The position numbers and the translations under genes were made by a program. Source: Chloroflexota bacterium (lineage in GTDB: Bacteria; Chloroflexota; Limnocylindria; P2-11E). Taken from it: DNA of 38,246 bases. The stretch is taken from contig VBEY01000235.1 of NCBI GenBank assembly GCA_005889295.1, positions 1-38,246 on the forward strand. Reading direction: 5' to 3'. The notes beneath the pieces are model-generated. The model was not told the origin of the DNA and did not search any database. It saw only the letters and a program-made list of their open reading frames with translations. Of this stretch, positions 16,335 to 25,071 are shown one piece after another. Numbering within the stretch: the first letter of the stretch is position 1; every line of letters begins with the position of its first letter.

Positions 16335-16699
16335 TCAGACCCTACACACGAGTTCGTTGCGCGGATAACACCGGTGCGCGTGAGCTCTCGGTGATCCGTG
16401 TGCTGGCGTCGTCCACCGGGACGACCGCGGAGATCGGCGACGTCTTCATCGCCGCAGTGAAGAACGCCATCCCGAACTCGGGTGTGAAGAAGGGCGAGGT
16501 CGTGCGCGCGGTCGTCGTGCGCCAGACGAAGGAGTACCGCCGCACCGATGGCTCGCTCATCCGGTTCGACGACAACGCGGCCGTCCTTCTGAACCCGCAG
16601 AACCAGCCGCGCGGGACACGGATCTTCGGTCCGGTCGCGCGCGAGCTTCGCGAGCGCAACTTCATGAAGATCGTGTCGCTCGCGCCGGAGGTCCTTTAG
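16331..16699 (+). CDS. rplN: 50S ribosomal protein L14
   Basis: L14 (122 aa, exactly the usual length) forms part of the intersubunit bridge. It shows [70 protein letters not shown] and a normal C-terminus. It begins at GTG inside the rpsQ stop codon and is directly followed by rplX with no spacer. Confidence 0.98.
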   Translation: MIRPYTRVRCADNTGARELSVIRVLASSTGTTAEIGDVFIAAVKNAIPNSGVKKGEVVRAVVVRQTKEYRRTDGSLIRFDDNAAVLLNPQNQPRGTRIFGPVARELRERNFMKIVSLAPEVL

Positions 16700-17038
16700 A
16701 TGGCTGGCGGCATACGCCTGCGCAAGGGCGATGAGGTCATGGTGATCACCGGCAAGGACCGCGGGAAGCGCGGCCGCGTCCAGGAGGTGCGGCCGCGCGA
16801 CCAGACCGTGGTCGTCGCCGGCGTGAACATCGCCAAGCACCACACCAAGCCGAACCCGGCCAAGAATCAAAAGGGTGGGATCGTCGAGCAGCCCATGCCC
16901 CTCGGGCTCGGGAAGGTCATGGTCATCTGCCCGCACTGCGGAAAGCCCACCCGCATCGCGCACCGCACCGAGGAGGACACCAAGGAGCGCGTCTGCAAGC
17001 GATGCGGTGAACCGATCGTCGTGGAGCAACCGGCATGA
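16700..17038 (+). CDS. rplX: 50S ribosomal protein L24, zinc-ribbon type
   Basis: L24 (112 aa) starts 50S assembly at the 5' end of 23S rRNA. A KOW motif occupies residues 7-30 ([20 protein letters not shown]), followed by [19 protein letters not shown]. Four C-terminal cysteines, Cys77/Cys80 (CPHCGK) and Cys99/Cys102 (CKRCGE), form a likely zinc ribbon, as found in many bacterial L24 proteins but not E. coli. It overlaps rplE by 4 nt (ATGA). Confidence 0.97.
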   Translation: MAGGIRLRKGDEVMVITGKDRGKRGRVQEVRPRDQTVVVAGVNIAKHHTKPNPAKNQKGGIVEQPMPLGLGKVMVICPHCGKPTRIAHRTEEDTKERVCKRCGEPIVVEQPA

Positions 17039-17583
17039 CGGCGGTACTCAAAGAGCGGTATGACAAGACGGTCAAGGATGACCTGCGGAAGCAGTTCAGC
17101 TACGGCAACGTGATGCAGATCCCGAAGGTCGAGAAGATCGTCGTCAATATCGGCATGGGCGAGGCCATTGGCAACGCCAAGGCGATGGACGCGGCGGCTG
17201 GCGATCTCGCGAAGATCACCGGACAGCGGCCGATCATCACGAAGTCGAAGAAGGCGATCTCGAACTTCCGGCTTCGCATCGGCATGCCGATCGGGCTGAA
17301 GGTCACGCTTCGCGGCGAGCGTATGTGGCACTTCCTCGAGAAGCTCGTGACCGTGGCGCTCCCGCGCATTCGGGACTTCCAGGGCGTGCCCGACAAGAGC
17401 TTCGACGGACGTGGCAACTACTCGCTCGGTCTCAAGGAGCAGCTCGTCTTCCCGGAGATCGAGTACGACAAGATCGACCGGCTGCGCGGCATGGAGATCA
17501 CGATCTGCACGACGGCGAGAACGGACGAAGAGGCACGCGCGCTGCTGCGCAACCTCGGGATGCCGTTCCGCACTGCGTCCTAA
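17035..17583 (+). CDS. rplE: 50S ribosomal protein L5
   Basis: L5 (182 aa, normal length) binds 5S rRNA in the central protuberance. The typical blocks are [78 protein letters not shown] and [20 protein letters not shown]. It starts in the rplX stop and is followed 10 nt later by rpsZ. Confidence 0.98.
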   Translation: MTAVLKERYDKTVKDDLRKQFSYGNVMQIPKVEKIVVNIGMGEAIGNAKAMDAAAGDLAKITGQRPIITKSKKAISNFRLRIGMPIGLKVTLRGERMWHFLEKLVTVALPRIRDFQGVPDKSFDGRGNYSLGLKEQLVFPEIEYDKIDRLRGMEITICTTARTDEEARALLRNLGMPFRTAS

Positions 17584-17593
17584 GAGGTAGAAG

Positions 17594-17779
17594 ATGGCCA
17601 AGAAGAGCCTCATCCTGAAATCGCAGCGCCCGCCCAAGTTCTCGGTGCGGGTGCACCACCGCTGCCAGGTGTGCGGACGGCCGCGAGGCTACCTTCGGAA
17701 GTTCGGCCTCTGCCGGATCTGCTTCCGCGAGCGCGCGCTGATCGGCGAGCTGCCGGGCGTCACGAAGTCGAGCTGGTGA
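17594..17779 (+). CDS. rpsZ: 30S ribosomal protein S14, zinc-binding (type Z)
   Basis: This 61-residue S14 is the short zinc form. It carries Cys24-x2-Cys27 and Cys40-x2-Cys43 (CQVCGRP and CRICFRE), the [15 protein letters not shown] signature and the C-terminal GVTKSSW. It binds the 30S head between S3 and S10. Being in the spc operon, it is likely the primary S14. A second zinc-free S14 is not in this window. Confidence 0.97.
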   Translation: MAKKSLILKSQRPPKFSVRVHHRCQVCGRPRGYLRKFGLCRICFRERALIGELPGVTKSSW

Positions 17780-17780
17780 C

Positions 17781-17786
17781 AGGAGG
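17781..17786 (+). promoter_or_regulatory. Consensus Shine-Dalgarno AGGAGG deciding the rpsH start
   Basis: A perfect AGGAGG lies 6 nt before TTG 17793 and 3 nt before GTG 17790. A second purine stretch, AAGGGG at 17895-17900, lies 6 nt before an internal in-frame ATG (17907) that would give a normal-length S8. The sequence therefore supports either a long or a short product. Confidence 0.6.
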
Positions 17787-17792
17787 TTGGTG

Positions 17793-18290
17793 TTGACCGA
17801 AGAGATGACCGCGTTGCGCGAACAGCCTGCGGAGGCGGCGGACCGGTCCGAGCGACCGGCGCGTAAGCCTGCCCCCGCGAAGAAGGCGCGACCGAAGGGG
17901 ATCGGAATGCCGAACGATCCGGTCGCCGACCTCCTCACGCGTGTCCGCAACGCGGCGGGCGCTCGCCACGAAACCGTGTCGGTCCCGGCGAGCCGCATGA
18001 AGGCTGAGGTTGCCCGCATCCTGCGCGACGAGGGCTACATCTCCGGGTACGAGCAGCCGAATCCGCGCGAGCTGGTCCTGCGGATGAAGTACGTCGGCAA
18101 GCTCCCCGCGGTGTCCGGCTTGCGACGCATCTCGAAGCCCGGTCTCCGCGTGTACGCGCGCAAGAGCGAGATGCCGCGCGTGCTCGGCGGTCTCGGCGTG
18201 GTCATCGTCTCGACCTCGTCCGGTCTCATGACTGGCCGGGAAGCGCAGCGCAAGGGCCTCGGTGGCGAGGTCCTGGCTTACGTGTGGTGA
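17793..18290 (+). CDS. rpsH: 30S ribosomal protein S8 with N-terminal extension
   Basis: S8 (165 aa from TTG 17793; about 130 is usual) binds the central domain of 16S rRNA and represses spc translation in E. coli. The core starts at [16 protein letters not shown] and includes [41 protein letters not shown] and the C-terminal GGEVLAYVW. The first 38 residues are a charged, Pro/Ala/Lys-rich extension. The start is placed by AGGAGG at 17781-17786. An internal ATG at 17907 with its own AAGGGG would give a 127-aa S8, so two isoforms are possible. GTG 17790 and TTG 17787 are less likely starts. Confidence 0.93.
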   Translation: MTEEMTALREQPAEAADRSERPARKPAPAKKARPKGIGMPNDPVADLLTRVRNAAGARHETVSVPASRMKAEVARILRDEGYISGYEQPNPRELVLRMKYVGKLPAVSGLRRISKPGLRVYARKSEMPRVLGGLGVVIVSTSSGLMTGREAQRKGLGGEVLAYVW

Positions 18291-18294
18291 TCGC

Positions 18295-18849
18295 ATGAGC
18301 CGAATCGGACGACTCCCGGTCACGATCCCGAGCGGGGTCGATGTCAAGATCGACGGCCAGACCGTGAGCGTGAAGGGCCCGAAAGGCCAGCTGACGCGGA
18401 CGTTCCACGAGAACATGAAGATCGATCGTCAGGACGGAAAGATCGCGGTGCAGCGCGCCGACGACTCGCAGGTGAATCGCGCGCTCCACGGTCTGACCCG
18501 GACGCTCATCGCCAATATGGTCGCGGGCGTGACGACGGGCTTCGCCAAAGACCTCGAGATCAGCGGTACCGGTTACCGCGCGGTGCTGCAGGGCAAGAAG
18601 CTTCAGCTCGCCCTCGGGTTCTCGCATCCGATCGAGATCGACCCGCCCGCCGGTGTCGCGTTCACGGTCGAGACGCCGCAGAAGCTCCGGGTCTCGGGCA
18701 TCGACAAAGAGGCGGTCGGGGAGGTCGCGGCGAAGATCCGCGGTCTCCGCGAACCTGACCCGTACAAGGCGAAGGGCGTGAAGTACGCGGGCGAATACAT
18801 CCGGCGCAAGGCGGGCAAGGCCGGTAAGGTCGGGGCGGCGAAGGCGTAA
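18295..18849 (+). CDS. rplF: 50S ribosomal protein L6
   Basis: L6 (184 aa, normal) binds 23S rRNA near the factor-binding site. [55 protein letters not shown] and [23 protein letters not shown] are all canonical. The ATG at 18295 gives the family N-terminus; the frame is open upstream within rpsH but not L6-like. It overlaps rplR by 1 nt (TAATG). Confidence 0.98.
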   Translation: MSRIGRLPVTIPSGVDVKIDGQTVSVKGPKGQLTRTFHENMKIDRQDGKIAVQRADDSQVNRALHGLTRTLIANMVAGVTTGFAKDLEISGTGYRAVLQGKKLQLALGFSHPIEIDPPAGVAFTVETPQKLRVSGIDKEAVGEVAAKIRGLREPDPYKAKGVKYAGEYIRRKAGKAGKVGAAKA

Positions 18850-19202
18850 TGGCAAAGCAGACAAGACTCGAAAACAGGACGCGCCGTCATTCGCGCGTGC
18901 GCGAGAAGATCCGTGGAAGCGCGGGCCGTCCACGTCTCGCGGTCTTCCGCTCGATCACGCACATCTACGCGCAACTCATCGACGACGACTCGGGCCGGAC
19001 GCTGGTCGCCGCCTCGAGCGTCGAGGCGAAGGACGGAAAAGGTAAGAAGAGCGAGCGCGCGAAGACAGTCGGCACGATGATCGGCGAGAAGGCGAAGGCC
19101 AAGGGCATCGCCGAGGCGGTCTTCGATCGCGGCGGCTACCGCTACCACGGAAGAGTCAAAGCGCTGGGCGACGCAGCCCGAAGCGCCGGATTGAGGTTCT
19201 AG
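18849..19202 (+). CDS. rplR: 50S ribosomal protein L18
   Basis: L18 (117 aa, normal) joins L5 on 5S rRNA. It shows [84 protein letters not shown] with the ending typical of the family. It starts in the rplF stop codon. Confidence 0.98.
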   Translation: MAKQTRLENRTRRHSRVREKIRGSAGRPRLAVFRSITHIYAQLIDDDSGRTLVAASSVEAKDGKGKKSERAKTVGTMIGEKAKAKGIAEAVFDRGGYRYHGRVKALGDAARSAGLRF

Positions 19203-19205
19203 TTA

Positions 19206-19742
19206 ATGCCACGAATTGACCCGAATCGCCTGGAGCTGACCGAGCGCGTGGTCCAGATAAACCGCGTGTCGAAGGTCGTCAAGGGTGGCCGGCGCTTCTC
19301 CTTTTCCGCGATCGTCGTCGTCGGTGACGGCCGCGGCCACGTCGGCGCGGGCCTGGGCAAGGCCGACGAGGTCCCTGGCGCGATCAACAAGGGCCGCGAA
19401 GACGCCAAGAAGCACTTGATGCTGGTGCCGCTCGTCGATCGCACGATCCCGCACCAGGTGGTGGCCGACTTCGGCGCGGCGCGAGTCGTGCTGCGTCCGG
19501 CATCGAAGGGCACGGGCGTCATCGCCGGCGGATCGGTCCGAGCAGTCGTGGAATCCGCCGGGATCAGCGACATCCTCTCGAAGTCACTCGGAAGCACCAA
19601 CCCGGTGAACGTGGTGCGGGCGACGATCAAAGCGCTTTCGCAGCTGCGGTCGGCCGAGACCGTTCGGCAGACGCGCGGGCTTCCGCCGCGCGAGCCGCGC
19701 GAGCCGCGCGAAGCGCGTGAGCCCGCCGGGGTGGCGTCGTGA
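19206..19742 (+). CDS. rpsE: 30S ribosomal protein S5
   Basis: S5 (178 aa) contributes to decoding fidelity at the 30S shoulder. The dsRBD-like N-terminal domain ([40 protein letters not shown]) and the C-terminal domain ([37 protein letters not shown]) are intact. The tail has a short tandem of Glu-Pro-Arg units ([12 protein letters not shown]). It overlaps rpmD by 4 nt (GTGA). Confidence 0.98.
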   Translation: MPRIDPNRLELTERVVQINRVSKVVKGGRRFSFSAIVVVGDGRGHVGAGLGKADEVPGAINKGREDAKKHLMLVPLVDRTIPHQVVADFGAARVVLRPASKGTGVIAGGSVRAVVESAGISDILSKSLGSTNPVNVVRATIKALSQLRSAETVRQTRGLPPREPREPREAREPAGVAS

Positions 19743-19933
19743 CGCGACTCGAGATCCGCCAGCACAAGAGCGCCATTGGCGAGAAGAAGGGCGCGAAGCA
19801 GACGCTGTCGGCGCTCGGCCTTCGGCGTCCCGGCCAGAGCGTGTCGCACGAGGACTCGGCGTCGCTCCGCGGAATGCTTCGTCGCGTGGCCCACCTCATC
19901 GTGGTCACTGACGAGAAGGACGGAAGCGGCTGA
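19739..19933 (+). CDS. rpmD: 50S ribosomal protein L30
   Basis: L30 (64 aa, normal) is a small peripheral 50S protein. The family pattern is visible: an N-terminal strand [11 protein letters not shown], the [20 protein letters not shown] segment, and [14 protein letters not shown]. It starts at GTG inside the rpsE stop and ends inside the rplO start (TGATG). Confidence 0.94.
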   Translation: MTRLEIRQHKSAIGEKKGAKQTLSALGLRRPGQSVSHEDSASLRGMLRRVAHLIVVTDEKDGSG

Positions 19934-20385
19934 TGCGCCAGCACGAGGTCGCTCGACCGCGCGGCTCGCGCAAGCTGCCCCGGCGTCTCGGTCGCGGGAC
20001 GTCGCAGGGCCAGGGCAAGACGGCCGGCCGTGGCACGAAGGGACAGCTCGCGCGCACCGGCCCAGGGATTCCGGGCTGGTTCGAGGGCGGTCAGACCCCG
20101 CTGCACATGCGCGTCCCCAAGCTCCGAGGGTTCAAGAACCGCTTTCGGAAGACCTTCGTTGCCGTGAATGTCGGACGACTGGCCGACTACGCGGCCGAGG
20201 GAAAAGTCTCGCCGGATACCCTCGCCGCGAAAGGCCTCATCGGAAAGGACGCCCGCATCAAGGTGCTGGGCGACGGCGTCATCGGCACGAAGCTCGAAGT
20301 CCATGCCCATTCGGTGTCCGCGACGGCGCGCCAGAAGATCGAGTCCGCCGGCGGCTCCATCGTCATCATCACCCCGGCCGTCTAG
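19933..20385 (+). CDS. rplO: 50S ribosomal protein L15
   Basis: L15 (150 aa, normal) is a late 50S assembly protein. It has the Gly/Arg/Lys-rich N-terminal tail RRLGRGTSQGQGKTAGRGTKG, the PGWFEGGQTPLHMRVPKLRGF block and the C-terminal globular domain VKVLG-like (KVLGDGVIGTKLEVHAHSVSATARQKIESAGGS). It lies between rpmD (1-nt overlap) and secY (6-nt gap). Confidence 0.98.
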   Translation: MRQHEVARPRGSRKLPRRLGRGTSQGQGKTAGRGTKGQLARTGPGIPGWFEGGQTPLHMRVPKLRGFKNRFRKTFVAVNVGRLADYAAEGKVSPDTLAAKGLIGKDARIKVLGDGVIGTKLEVHAHSVSATARQKIESAGGSIVIITPAV

Positions 20386-20391
20386 CCGCGT

Positions 20392-21675
20392 ATGGGCATG
20401 TTCCAGGCGCTCATCGATGCGCTCCGCACCCCGGATTTAAGAAACAAGATCCTCTTCACGCTCGGCATGATCCTGGTTTTCCGCTTCCTCGCGCACGTGC
20501 CGCTGCCGGGCGTGAACCAGGCGCAGCTCACGGCGCTTCTCCAGAACAACCAGCTGATCAACCTGCTCGATCTCTTCTCCGGTGGCGGTCTCGCGCGATT
20601 CTCAATCGTCGCGCTCGGCGTGAACCCCTACATCAACGCGTCGATCATCATGACGCTCCTCAACCAGACGATCCCGGCCCTCGAACGCCTGTCCAAGGAA
20701 GGCGAGTACGGCCGCAACAAGATCAACCAGTACACGCGCGTCCTCACCGTTCCGCTCGCGCTCCTTCAGGGCATCGGCGTCGCGGTCTTCATGCAGCGCC
20801 AGGGCGTCCTGAACGCCTTCGGGCCCGACGCGCTTGCGCCCACCCTCTCGCTCCTCGCGTCGCTCACGGCAGGCACGATCATCCTCATGTGGCTCGGTGA
20901 GCTGATCAGCGAGCGCGGGATCGGGAACGGCATCAGCTTCATCATCTTCGCGGGGATCGTGGGTCGGCTCCCGAACACGGTCGAGCAGACCCTTCAGGTG
21001 CAGCAGAACGCGATCGCCCTGGTCTCGATCGCCGTGATCGCGGTCCTCGTCATCGCCGCGATCATCTTCATCCAGGAGGGTCAGCGGCGGATCCCGGTCC
21101 AGTACGCGAAGCGTGTCCGCGGCACGCGGATGTACTCCGGTGGCAGTACCTTCATCCCGCTCCGGGTGAATAGCGCCGGCGTCATCCCGATCATCTTCGC
21201 TATCTCGATCTTGCTGCTCCCGAGCCAGGTCGCGCAGTACTTCACGACGAGCGATACCGAGTGGCTGCGCAATCTCTCCACTGCGATCGTGGCGTTCTTC
21301 CAGAACCCGGTGTTCTATAACGCGACGTACTTCGTGCTCGTCGTAGCGTTCACGTTCTTCTACACGGCGTTCACGTTCGTGCCGAATGACGTCGCGGACA
21401 ACATCAAGCGGTACGGCGGGTTCATCCCGGGCATACGGCCGGGCCGACCGACGGCCGAGTTCCTGTCGCGGGTCGTGACGCGCATCACCATCGCCGGCGC
21501 GCTGTTCCTCGGCATCGTGGCGGTGATGCCGACACTCATCGGTGACATCACGTCGGTCCAGACCCTGCGGCTCGGTGGCACGAGCATCCTCATCGTGGTC
21601 GGCGTCGTCGTCGAGACGATGAAGCAGCTCGAGGCCCAGCTGCTCCAGCGAAGCTACGAGGGCTTCATCCGTTAG
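20392..21675 (+). CDS. secY: Protein translocase subunit SecY
   Basis: SecY (427 aa) is the channel-forming subunit of the Sec translocon in the cytoplasmic membrane. Multiple hydrophobic segments consistent with ten membrane helices are visible. Landmarks are the LRNKILFTLGMILVFRFLAH first helix, the plug region SGGGLARFSIVALGVNPYINASI, the GTRMYSGGSTFIPLRVNSAGVIPIIFA segment, and the cytosolic loop DVADNIKRYGGFIPGIRPGRPTAEFL that contacts SecA and ribosome. No clear ribosome-binding site precedes ATG 20392; a second in-frame ATG lies at 20398. The stop overlaps the adk GTG (TAGTG). Confidence 0.98.
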   Translation: MGMFQALIDALRTPDLRNKILFTLGMILVFRFLAHVPLPGVNQAQLTALLQNNQLINLLDLFSGGGLARFSIVALGVNPYINASIIMTLLNQTIPALERLSKEGEYGRNKINQYTRVLTVPLALLQGIGVAVFMQRQGVLNAFGPDALAPTLSLLASLTAGTIILMWLGELISERGIGNGISFIIFAGIVGRLPNTVEQTLQVQQNAIALVSIAVIAVLVIAAIIFIQEGQRRIPVQYAKRVRGTRMYSGGSTFIPLRVNSAGVIPIIFAISILLLPSQVAQYFTTSDTEWLRNLSTAIVAFFQNPVFYNATYFVLVVAFTFFYTAFTFVPNDVADNIKRYGGFIPGIRPGRPTAEFLSRVVTRITIAGALFLGIVAVMPTLIGDITSVQTLRLGGTSILIVVGVVVETMKQLEAQLLQRSYEGFIR

Positions 21676-22289
21676 TGACCGAGCGCGTGTCCGCACCTGA
21701 GACCTCCGGCGTCCGCGGCAGCGGTGGGGACCTCGTCGTCATGGGGCCGCCCGGGGTGGGGAAGGGGACGCAGGCGAAGGCGCTCGCGCAGGAGAGCGGC
21801 TGGATCCAGCTTTCGACCGGGGAGGTCTTCCGCGATCACATCCGTCGCCAGACCGAGCTCGGGCGTCGCGTGAAGACCTACCTTGACCAGGGCGCGTACG
21901 TGCCGGACGACGTGACCGTCGATCTCGTCCGCGACCGCCTGAGGAGCATCCCATCGTCCACGCGCGTCCTCTTCGACGGTTTCCCGCGCACCGTGGCGCA
22001 GGCCGAAGCGCTCGATCGGCTCCTCGCCGAGATGGGCCGAAGGGTCGCCGGAGTGGTGATCCTCGAGGCACCCCGCGACGAGCTCTACGCCCGCCTCTCC
22101 AGCCGGGCGATGGCGGAGCAACGCGCTGACGACACGCCGGAGGTGATCGCGAATCGCCTCGACGTTTACGACGAGCAGACCCGCCCGGTCATCTCGTACT
22201 ACGAGGATCGCGGACTGGTGAAGCGGGTGAACGGTGTGGGTCGGCGCGAGGACATCACCGCGAGGCTCCGCGAGGCGCTCGAATCGTGA
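21675..22289 (+). CDS. adk: Adenylate kinase, short-LID type
   Basis: Adenylate kinase (204 aa) interconverts ATP + AMP and 2 ADP. The P-loop GPPGVGKGT is at residues 24-32, followed by QLSTGEVFRDHI, an AMP-binding region with DGFPRTVAQAEAL, and the RLSSRAMAEQRADDTPEVIANRL segment. The LID domain is the short form without zinc cysteines. About 18 unusual residues precede the core strand DLVVMGPPG. It starts at GTG in the secY stop and overlaps map (GTGA). secY-adk-map is a common spc-operon end. Confidence 0.97.
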   Translation: MTERVSAPETSGVRGSGGDLVVMGPPGVGKGTQAKALAQESGWIQLSTGEVFRDHIRRQTELGRRVKTYLDQGAYVPDDVTVDLVRDRLRSIPSSTRVLFDGFPRTVAQAEALDRLLAEMGRRVAGVVILEAPRDELYARLSSRAMAEQRADDTPEVIANRLDVYDEQTRPVISYYEDRGLVKRVNGVGRREDITARLREALES

Positions 22290-23071
22290 TCACCCTCAAG
22301 ACGCCCGCGCAGATGTCGAAGATGCGCGAGGCCGGTCGCGTGGTGGCGGCGATGCTGGATGCCTGTCGCGCGTCGGTGCGCCCGGGGATCACGACCGCCG
22401 AGCTCGATCGGGTCGCTGCGGAGGTGCTCAAAAAGGCCGGCGCGAAAAGCTCGTTCCTCGGCTACAGCACTCCGCCGTATCCCGCGACGATCTGCACTTC
22501 GGTGAACTCCGAGATCGTCCACGGCATCCCCTCGCCGAAACGCAAGCTCCGCGAGGGCGACATCGTCGGCATCGACGCGGGCGCCATCGTCGATGGGTGG
22601 CACGCCGACGCCGCGATCACGCTCCCGATCGGGAAGGTCTCGGACGAGGCCGCGCGCCTCATCGCGGTCACGGAGGAGGCCCTCCGGATCGGCATCGCCA
22701 GTGCGAAGGTCGGTGGGCGGATCGGCGACATCGGCGCGGCGGTCGAGGAGTACGTGCGCAGCCAGGGCTTCAGCGTCGTGCACAACTACGTCGGGCACGG
22801 GATCGGTCGCGCCATGCACGAGGACCCGCAGGTCCCGAACTACCGGCCCACGAACGGCCAGCCCAACCCCCCGATCAGCGAGGGCCTCTGTATCGCCATC
22901 GAGCCGATGGTCAACATCGGAGGGCCGGAGACTCGGACGCTCGACGACCAATGGACGGTGGTGACCGCGGACCGGAGCCTTTCGGCGCACTTCGAGCACA
23001 CCCTGGCCTGCACCGCCGCCGGGCCGGTCGTGCTGACGCGGGCCGGCGAGGGCGCCGCGGTGGCGGCCTGA
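22286..23071 (+). CDS. map: Type I methionine aminopeptidase
   Basis: This enzyme (261 aa) removes N-terminal methionine from nascent proteins using a dinuclear metal site. The expected ligands are Asp97, Asp108, His171, Glu206 and Glu237, in IDAGAIVDGWHADAA, YVGHGIGRAMHEDP, IEPMVN and FEHT. His79 in SEIVHGIP corresponds to the conserved substrate-binding histidine. There is no N-terminal zinc-finger extension, so it is MetAP type Ia. It starts at GTG within the adk stop and ends just before the infA promoter. Confidence 0.97.
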   Translation: MITLKTPAQMSKMREAGRVVAAMLDACRASVRPGITTAELDRVAAEVLKKAGAKSSFLGYSTPPYPATICTSVNSEIVHGIPSPKRKLREGDIVGIDAGAIVDGWHADAAITLPIGKVSDEAARLIAVTEEALRIGIASAKVGGRIGDIGAAVEEYVRSQGFSVVHNYVGHGIGRAMHEDPQVPNYRPTNGQPNPPISEGLCIAIEPMVNIGGPETRTLDDQWTVVTADRSLSAHFEHTLACTAAGPVVLTRAGEGAAVAA

Positions 23072-23080
23072 TGCTGACGA

Positions 23081-23110
23081 TTGCCCGGGACTGGCCGGTC
23101 TTGGTACACT
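23081..23110 (+). promoter_or_regulatory. Probable extended -10 promoter of the infA-alpha cluster
   Basis: TTGCCC (23081-23086) and TACACT (23105-23110) are 18 nt apart. The -10 is preceded by TGG, an extended -10 (TGNTACACT). It lies in the only non-overlapping spacer of the spc/alpha region (map to infA, 87 nt) and about 50 nt before the infA start. Promoter function is inferred. Confidence 0.55.
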
Positions 23111-23158
23111 GTTATCTCCCGTGGGCTCATGCCGCGGGTCAGCCTGTGTCTGGAGAAG

Positions 23159-23392
23159 ATGGCGAGTAAACCAAGCAACAAAGAGGTCATCGAGGTGGAA
23201 GGGACGGTCGCAGAAGCCCTTCCGAATGCGATGTTCAAGGTCGAGCTCCAGAACGGGCATGCGGTCTTGGCACACATCAGCGGCAAGATGCGGATGAACT
23301 TCATCCGGGTCGTGCCGGGCGACAAGGTCCTGGTGGAGCTGTCGCCGTACGACCTAAAACGGGGACGAATTACAAGGCGAGTGAGGTACTAG
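23159..23392 (+). CDS. infA: Translation initiation factor IF-1
   Basis: IF-1 (77 aa) is an OB-fold protein occupying the ribosomal A site during initiation. The core [69 protein letters not shown] is canonical across its length. ATG 23159 is chosen because the upstream codons of the open frame overlap the promoter and are not IF-1-like. A GGAG lies unusually close (3 nt) to the ATG. The stop overlaps the rpmJ GTG (TAGTG). Confidence 0.96.
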   Translation: MASKPSNKEVIEVEGTVAEALPNAMFKVELQNGHAVLAHISGKMRMNFIRVVPGDKVLVELSPYDLKRGRITRRVRY

Positions 23393-23505
23393 TGAAGGTC
23401 CGCGCGTCAGTCAAAAAGCGTTGCGACAAGTGCAAGATCATCCGGCGCGAGCGGCAGATCCTCGTGATCTGCTCTGAGCCGAAGCACAAGCAGCGGCAGG
23501 GTTAG
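23392..23505 (+). CDS. rpmJ: 50S ribosomal protein L36, zinc type
   Basis: A 37-codon gene. The product begins [19 protein letters not shown] and ends KHKQRQG. Cys11, Cys14, Cys27 and His32 form the zinc site (C-x2-C-x12-C-x4-H) that defines the cysteine-containing L36 type. It starts at GTG in the infA stop codon and ends 4 nt before rpsM, the usual infA-rpmJ-rpsM order. Confidence 0.96.
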   Translation: MKVRASVKKRCDKCKIIRRERQILVICSEPKHKQRQG

Positions 23506-23509
23506 GGGC

Positions 23510-23893
23510 ATGGCCCGTATCGCTGGCGTCGACATCCCGCGCGAGAAGCGCGTCGACGTGTCGCTGCGCTACATCTTCGGCATCGGTGCGACGACCGCGC
23601 GCGAGGTGCTCGAGCAGGCGCGGATCGAGGGTGCCACGCGGGTGCGCGACCTTACCGAGCCTCAGGTCGCGAAGATCCGCGAGATCATCGATCGCGGCTT
23701 CACGGTCGAGGGTGACCTCCGCCGCGAGATCGCACTCAACATCAAGCGCCTGCAGGAGATCGGCAGCTACCGCGGTCTTCGCCACCGGCGCAATTTGCCC
23801 GTTCGCGGGCAGCGCACGCGCACCAACGCGCGCACGCGCCGCGGAACGCGCAAGACGGTAGCCGGAAGAAAGAAGGCGGTGTCTAAGACCTAA
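23510..23893 (+). CDS. rpsM: 30S ribosomal protein S13
   Basis: S13 (127 aa, normal) lies at the top of the 30S head and forms bridges to the 50S and P-site tRNA. It shows [26 protein letters not shown], the H2TH-like region, [27 protein letters not shown] and a basic tail. The stop overlaps the rpsK ATG (TAATG). Confidence 0.98.
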   Translation: MARIAGVDIPREKRVDVSLRYIFGIGATTAREVLEQARIEGATRVRDLTEPQVAKIREIIDRGFTVEGDLRREIALNIKRLQEIGSYRGLRHRRNLPVRGQRTRTNARTRRGTRKTVAGRKKAVSKT

Positions 23894-24366
23894 TGGCGCA
23901 AGAGCGAAAGCAGGAAAAGCAGGAGCGTCCCGAGAAGGGCGCGGACAAGGCGGAGAAGTCCGACGCGGAAGCAAGTGCCGCGGCCGAGGCCAAGCCGCGT
24001 CGCCGCCGCGAGAAGCGCGTCGTGCCACGCGGCGCGGCGCACGTGAAAGCGTCGTTCAACAACACGATCGTGTCGCTCACCGACCCCGCGGGAAACGTGA
24101 TCGCGTGGTCCTCGGCCGGCGCCGCCGGCTGGAAGGGCTCGCGCAAGAGCACGCCCTACGCGGCGCAGGTCGCCGCGGAGACGGCGGCTCGGAAGGCGCT
24201 CGATCTCGGCCTCAAGGTGGTCGAAGTGTTCGTACGCGGTCCGGGCGCTGGCCGTGAGGCGGCCATCCGCGCGCTCGAGGCGACCGGCCTCGAGGTGACC
24301 GCGATCACCGACGTGACGCCGATCCCTCACAACGGCTGCCGGCCACCGAAACGGAGGCGCGTCTAA
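23893..24366 (+). CDS. rpsK: 30S ribosomal protein S11 with charged N-terminal extension
   Basis: S11 (157 aa, against about 129) is part of the 30S platform. The core from about residue 45 is typical: [52 protein letters not shown]-like [15 protein letters not shown], and [15 protein letters not shown]. The first 44 residues are highly charged (Lys, Glu, Arg, Ala), a disordered extension. It overlaps both rpsM and rpsD by 1 nt. Confidence 0.97.
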   Translation: MAQERKQEKQERPEKGADKAEKSDAEASAAAEAKPRRRREKRVVPRGAAHVKASFNNTIVSLTDPAGNVIAWSSAGAAGWKGSRKSTPYAAQVAAETAARKALDLGLKVVEVFVRGPGAGREAAIRALEATGLEVTAITDVTPIPHNGCRPPKRRRV

Positions 24367-24989
24367 TGGCTCGCTACACCGGCCCGGTGTGCCGGATCTG
24401 CCGCCGCGAGAGCATGAAGCTCTTCCTCAAAGGCGAGAAGTGCTTCACCAAGTGCACGTTCGAGAAGCGCTCGTCGCCGCCCGGCATGCATCAGCAGCGG
24501 CGACGCAAAGTCAGTGACTTCGCGCTCCAGCTTCGCGAGAAGCAGAAGGCGCGGCGCATGTACGGGGTGCTCGAGCGCCAGATGAAGAACACGTTCGACC
24601 GCGCCGCCGAAGTAACGGGCGCGACGGGCGAGACGCTCCTCATCAACCTCGAGACGCGCCTCGACAACACCGTGTACCGCTCCGGGTTCGCGAAGTCTCG
24701 CTCACAGGCGCGCCAGCTCGTGACCCATGGGCACATCACGGTGAATGGCCGCGAGACGAAGACCCCGAGCTACACCGTGAAGGCGGGCGACGCGATCGCC
24801 GTTTCCGAGAAGAGCCGCGGCTCGAACTACTTCAAGGAGATGACGGCCTGGGCAAAGACGCAGACCCGCCCGGGCTGGCTCGAAGTCGACCCCGACGCGT
24901 ACACCGCCAAAGTCCTCGCGGCGCCGAGCCGCGATCAGATCGAAGCACAGGTCAACACCCAGCTCATCGTCGAGCATTACTCGAGATGA
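24366..24989 (+). CDS. rpsD: 30S ribosomal protein S4, zinc type
   Basis: S4 (207 aa) nucleates 30S assembly and controls fidelity with S5 and S12. Four N-terminal cysteines, Cys9, Cys12, Cys26 and Cys30, indicate the zinc-binding form. RRKVSDFALQLREKQKARRMYGVLERQ and the S4 RNA-binding domain LETRLDNTVYRSGFAKSRSQARQLVTHGHITVNGR are clear. The gene ends 82 nt before rpoA. In the E. coli alpha operon S4 is the autogenous repressor; no matching pseudoknot was recognised here. Confidence 0.98.
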   Translation: MARYTGPVCRICRRESMKLFLKGEKCFTKCTFEKRSSPPGMHQQRRRKVSDFALQLREKQKARRMYGVLERQMKNTFDRAAEVTGATGETLLINLETRLDNTVYRSGFAKSRSQARQLVTHGHITVNGRETKTPSYTVKAGDAIAVSEKSRGSNYFKEMTAWAKTQTRPGWLEVDPDAYTAKVLAAPSRDQIEAQVNTQLIVEHYSR

Positions 24990-25071
24990 GGCGAGGCCTA
25001 ATCGAGAGCTGCGCTCGCGAAGCCGCAGCGCAGATACCAACGCGCTAGCCCCGCAGGAAGGAACCGAAGTC
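24990..25071 (+). promoter_or_regulatory. rpsD-rpoA spacer with alternative hairpins
   Basis: This 82-nt spacer contains two mutually exclusive 6-bp stems: GCTGCG/CGCAGC (25008-25013 with 25024-25029) and TGCGCT/AGCGCA (25010-25015 with 25027-25032). AGGAAGGA precedes the rpoA ATG at a wide spacing. A 20-codon open frame starts at ATG 24986, overlapping the rpsD stop (ATGA), but ends at 25048 and does not reach rpoA. It is not a copy of the coupling repeat. No T tract follows, so termination is unlikely. Confidence 0.35.
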
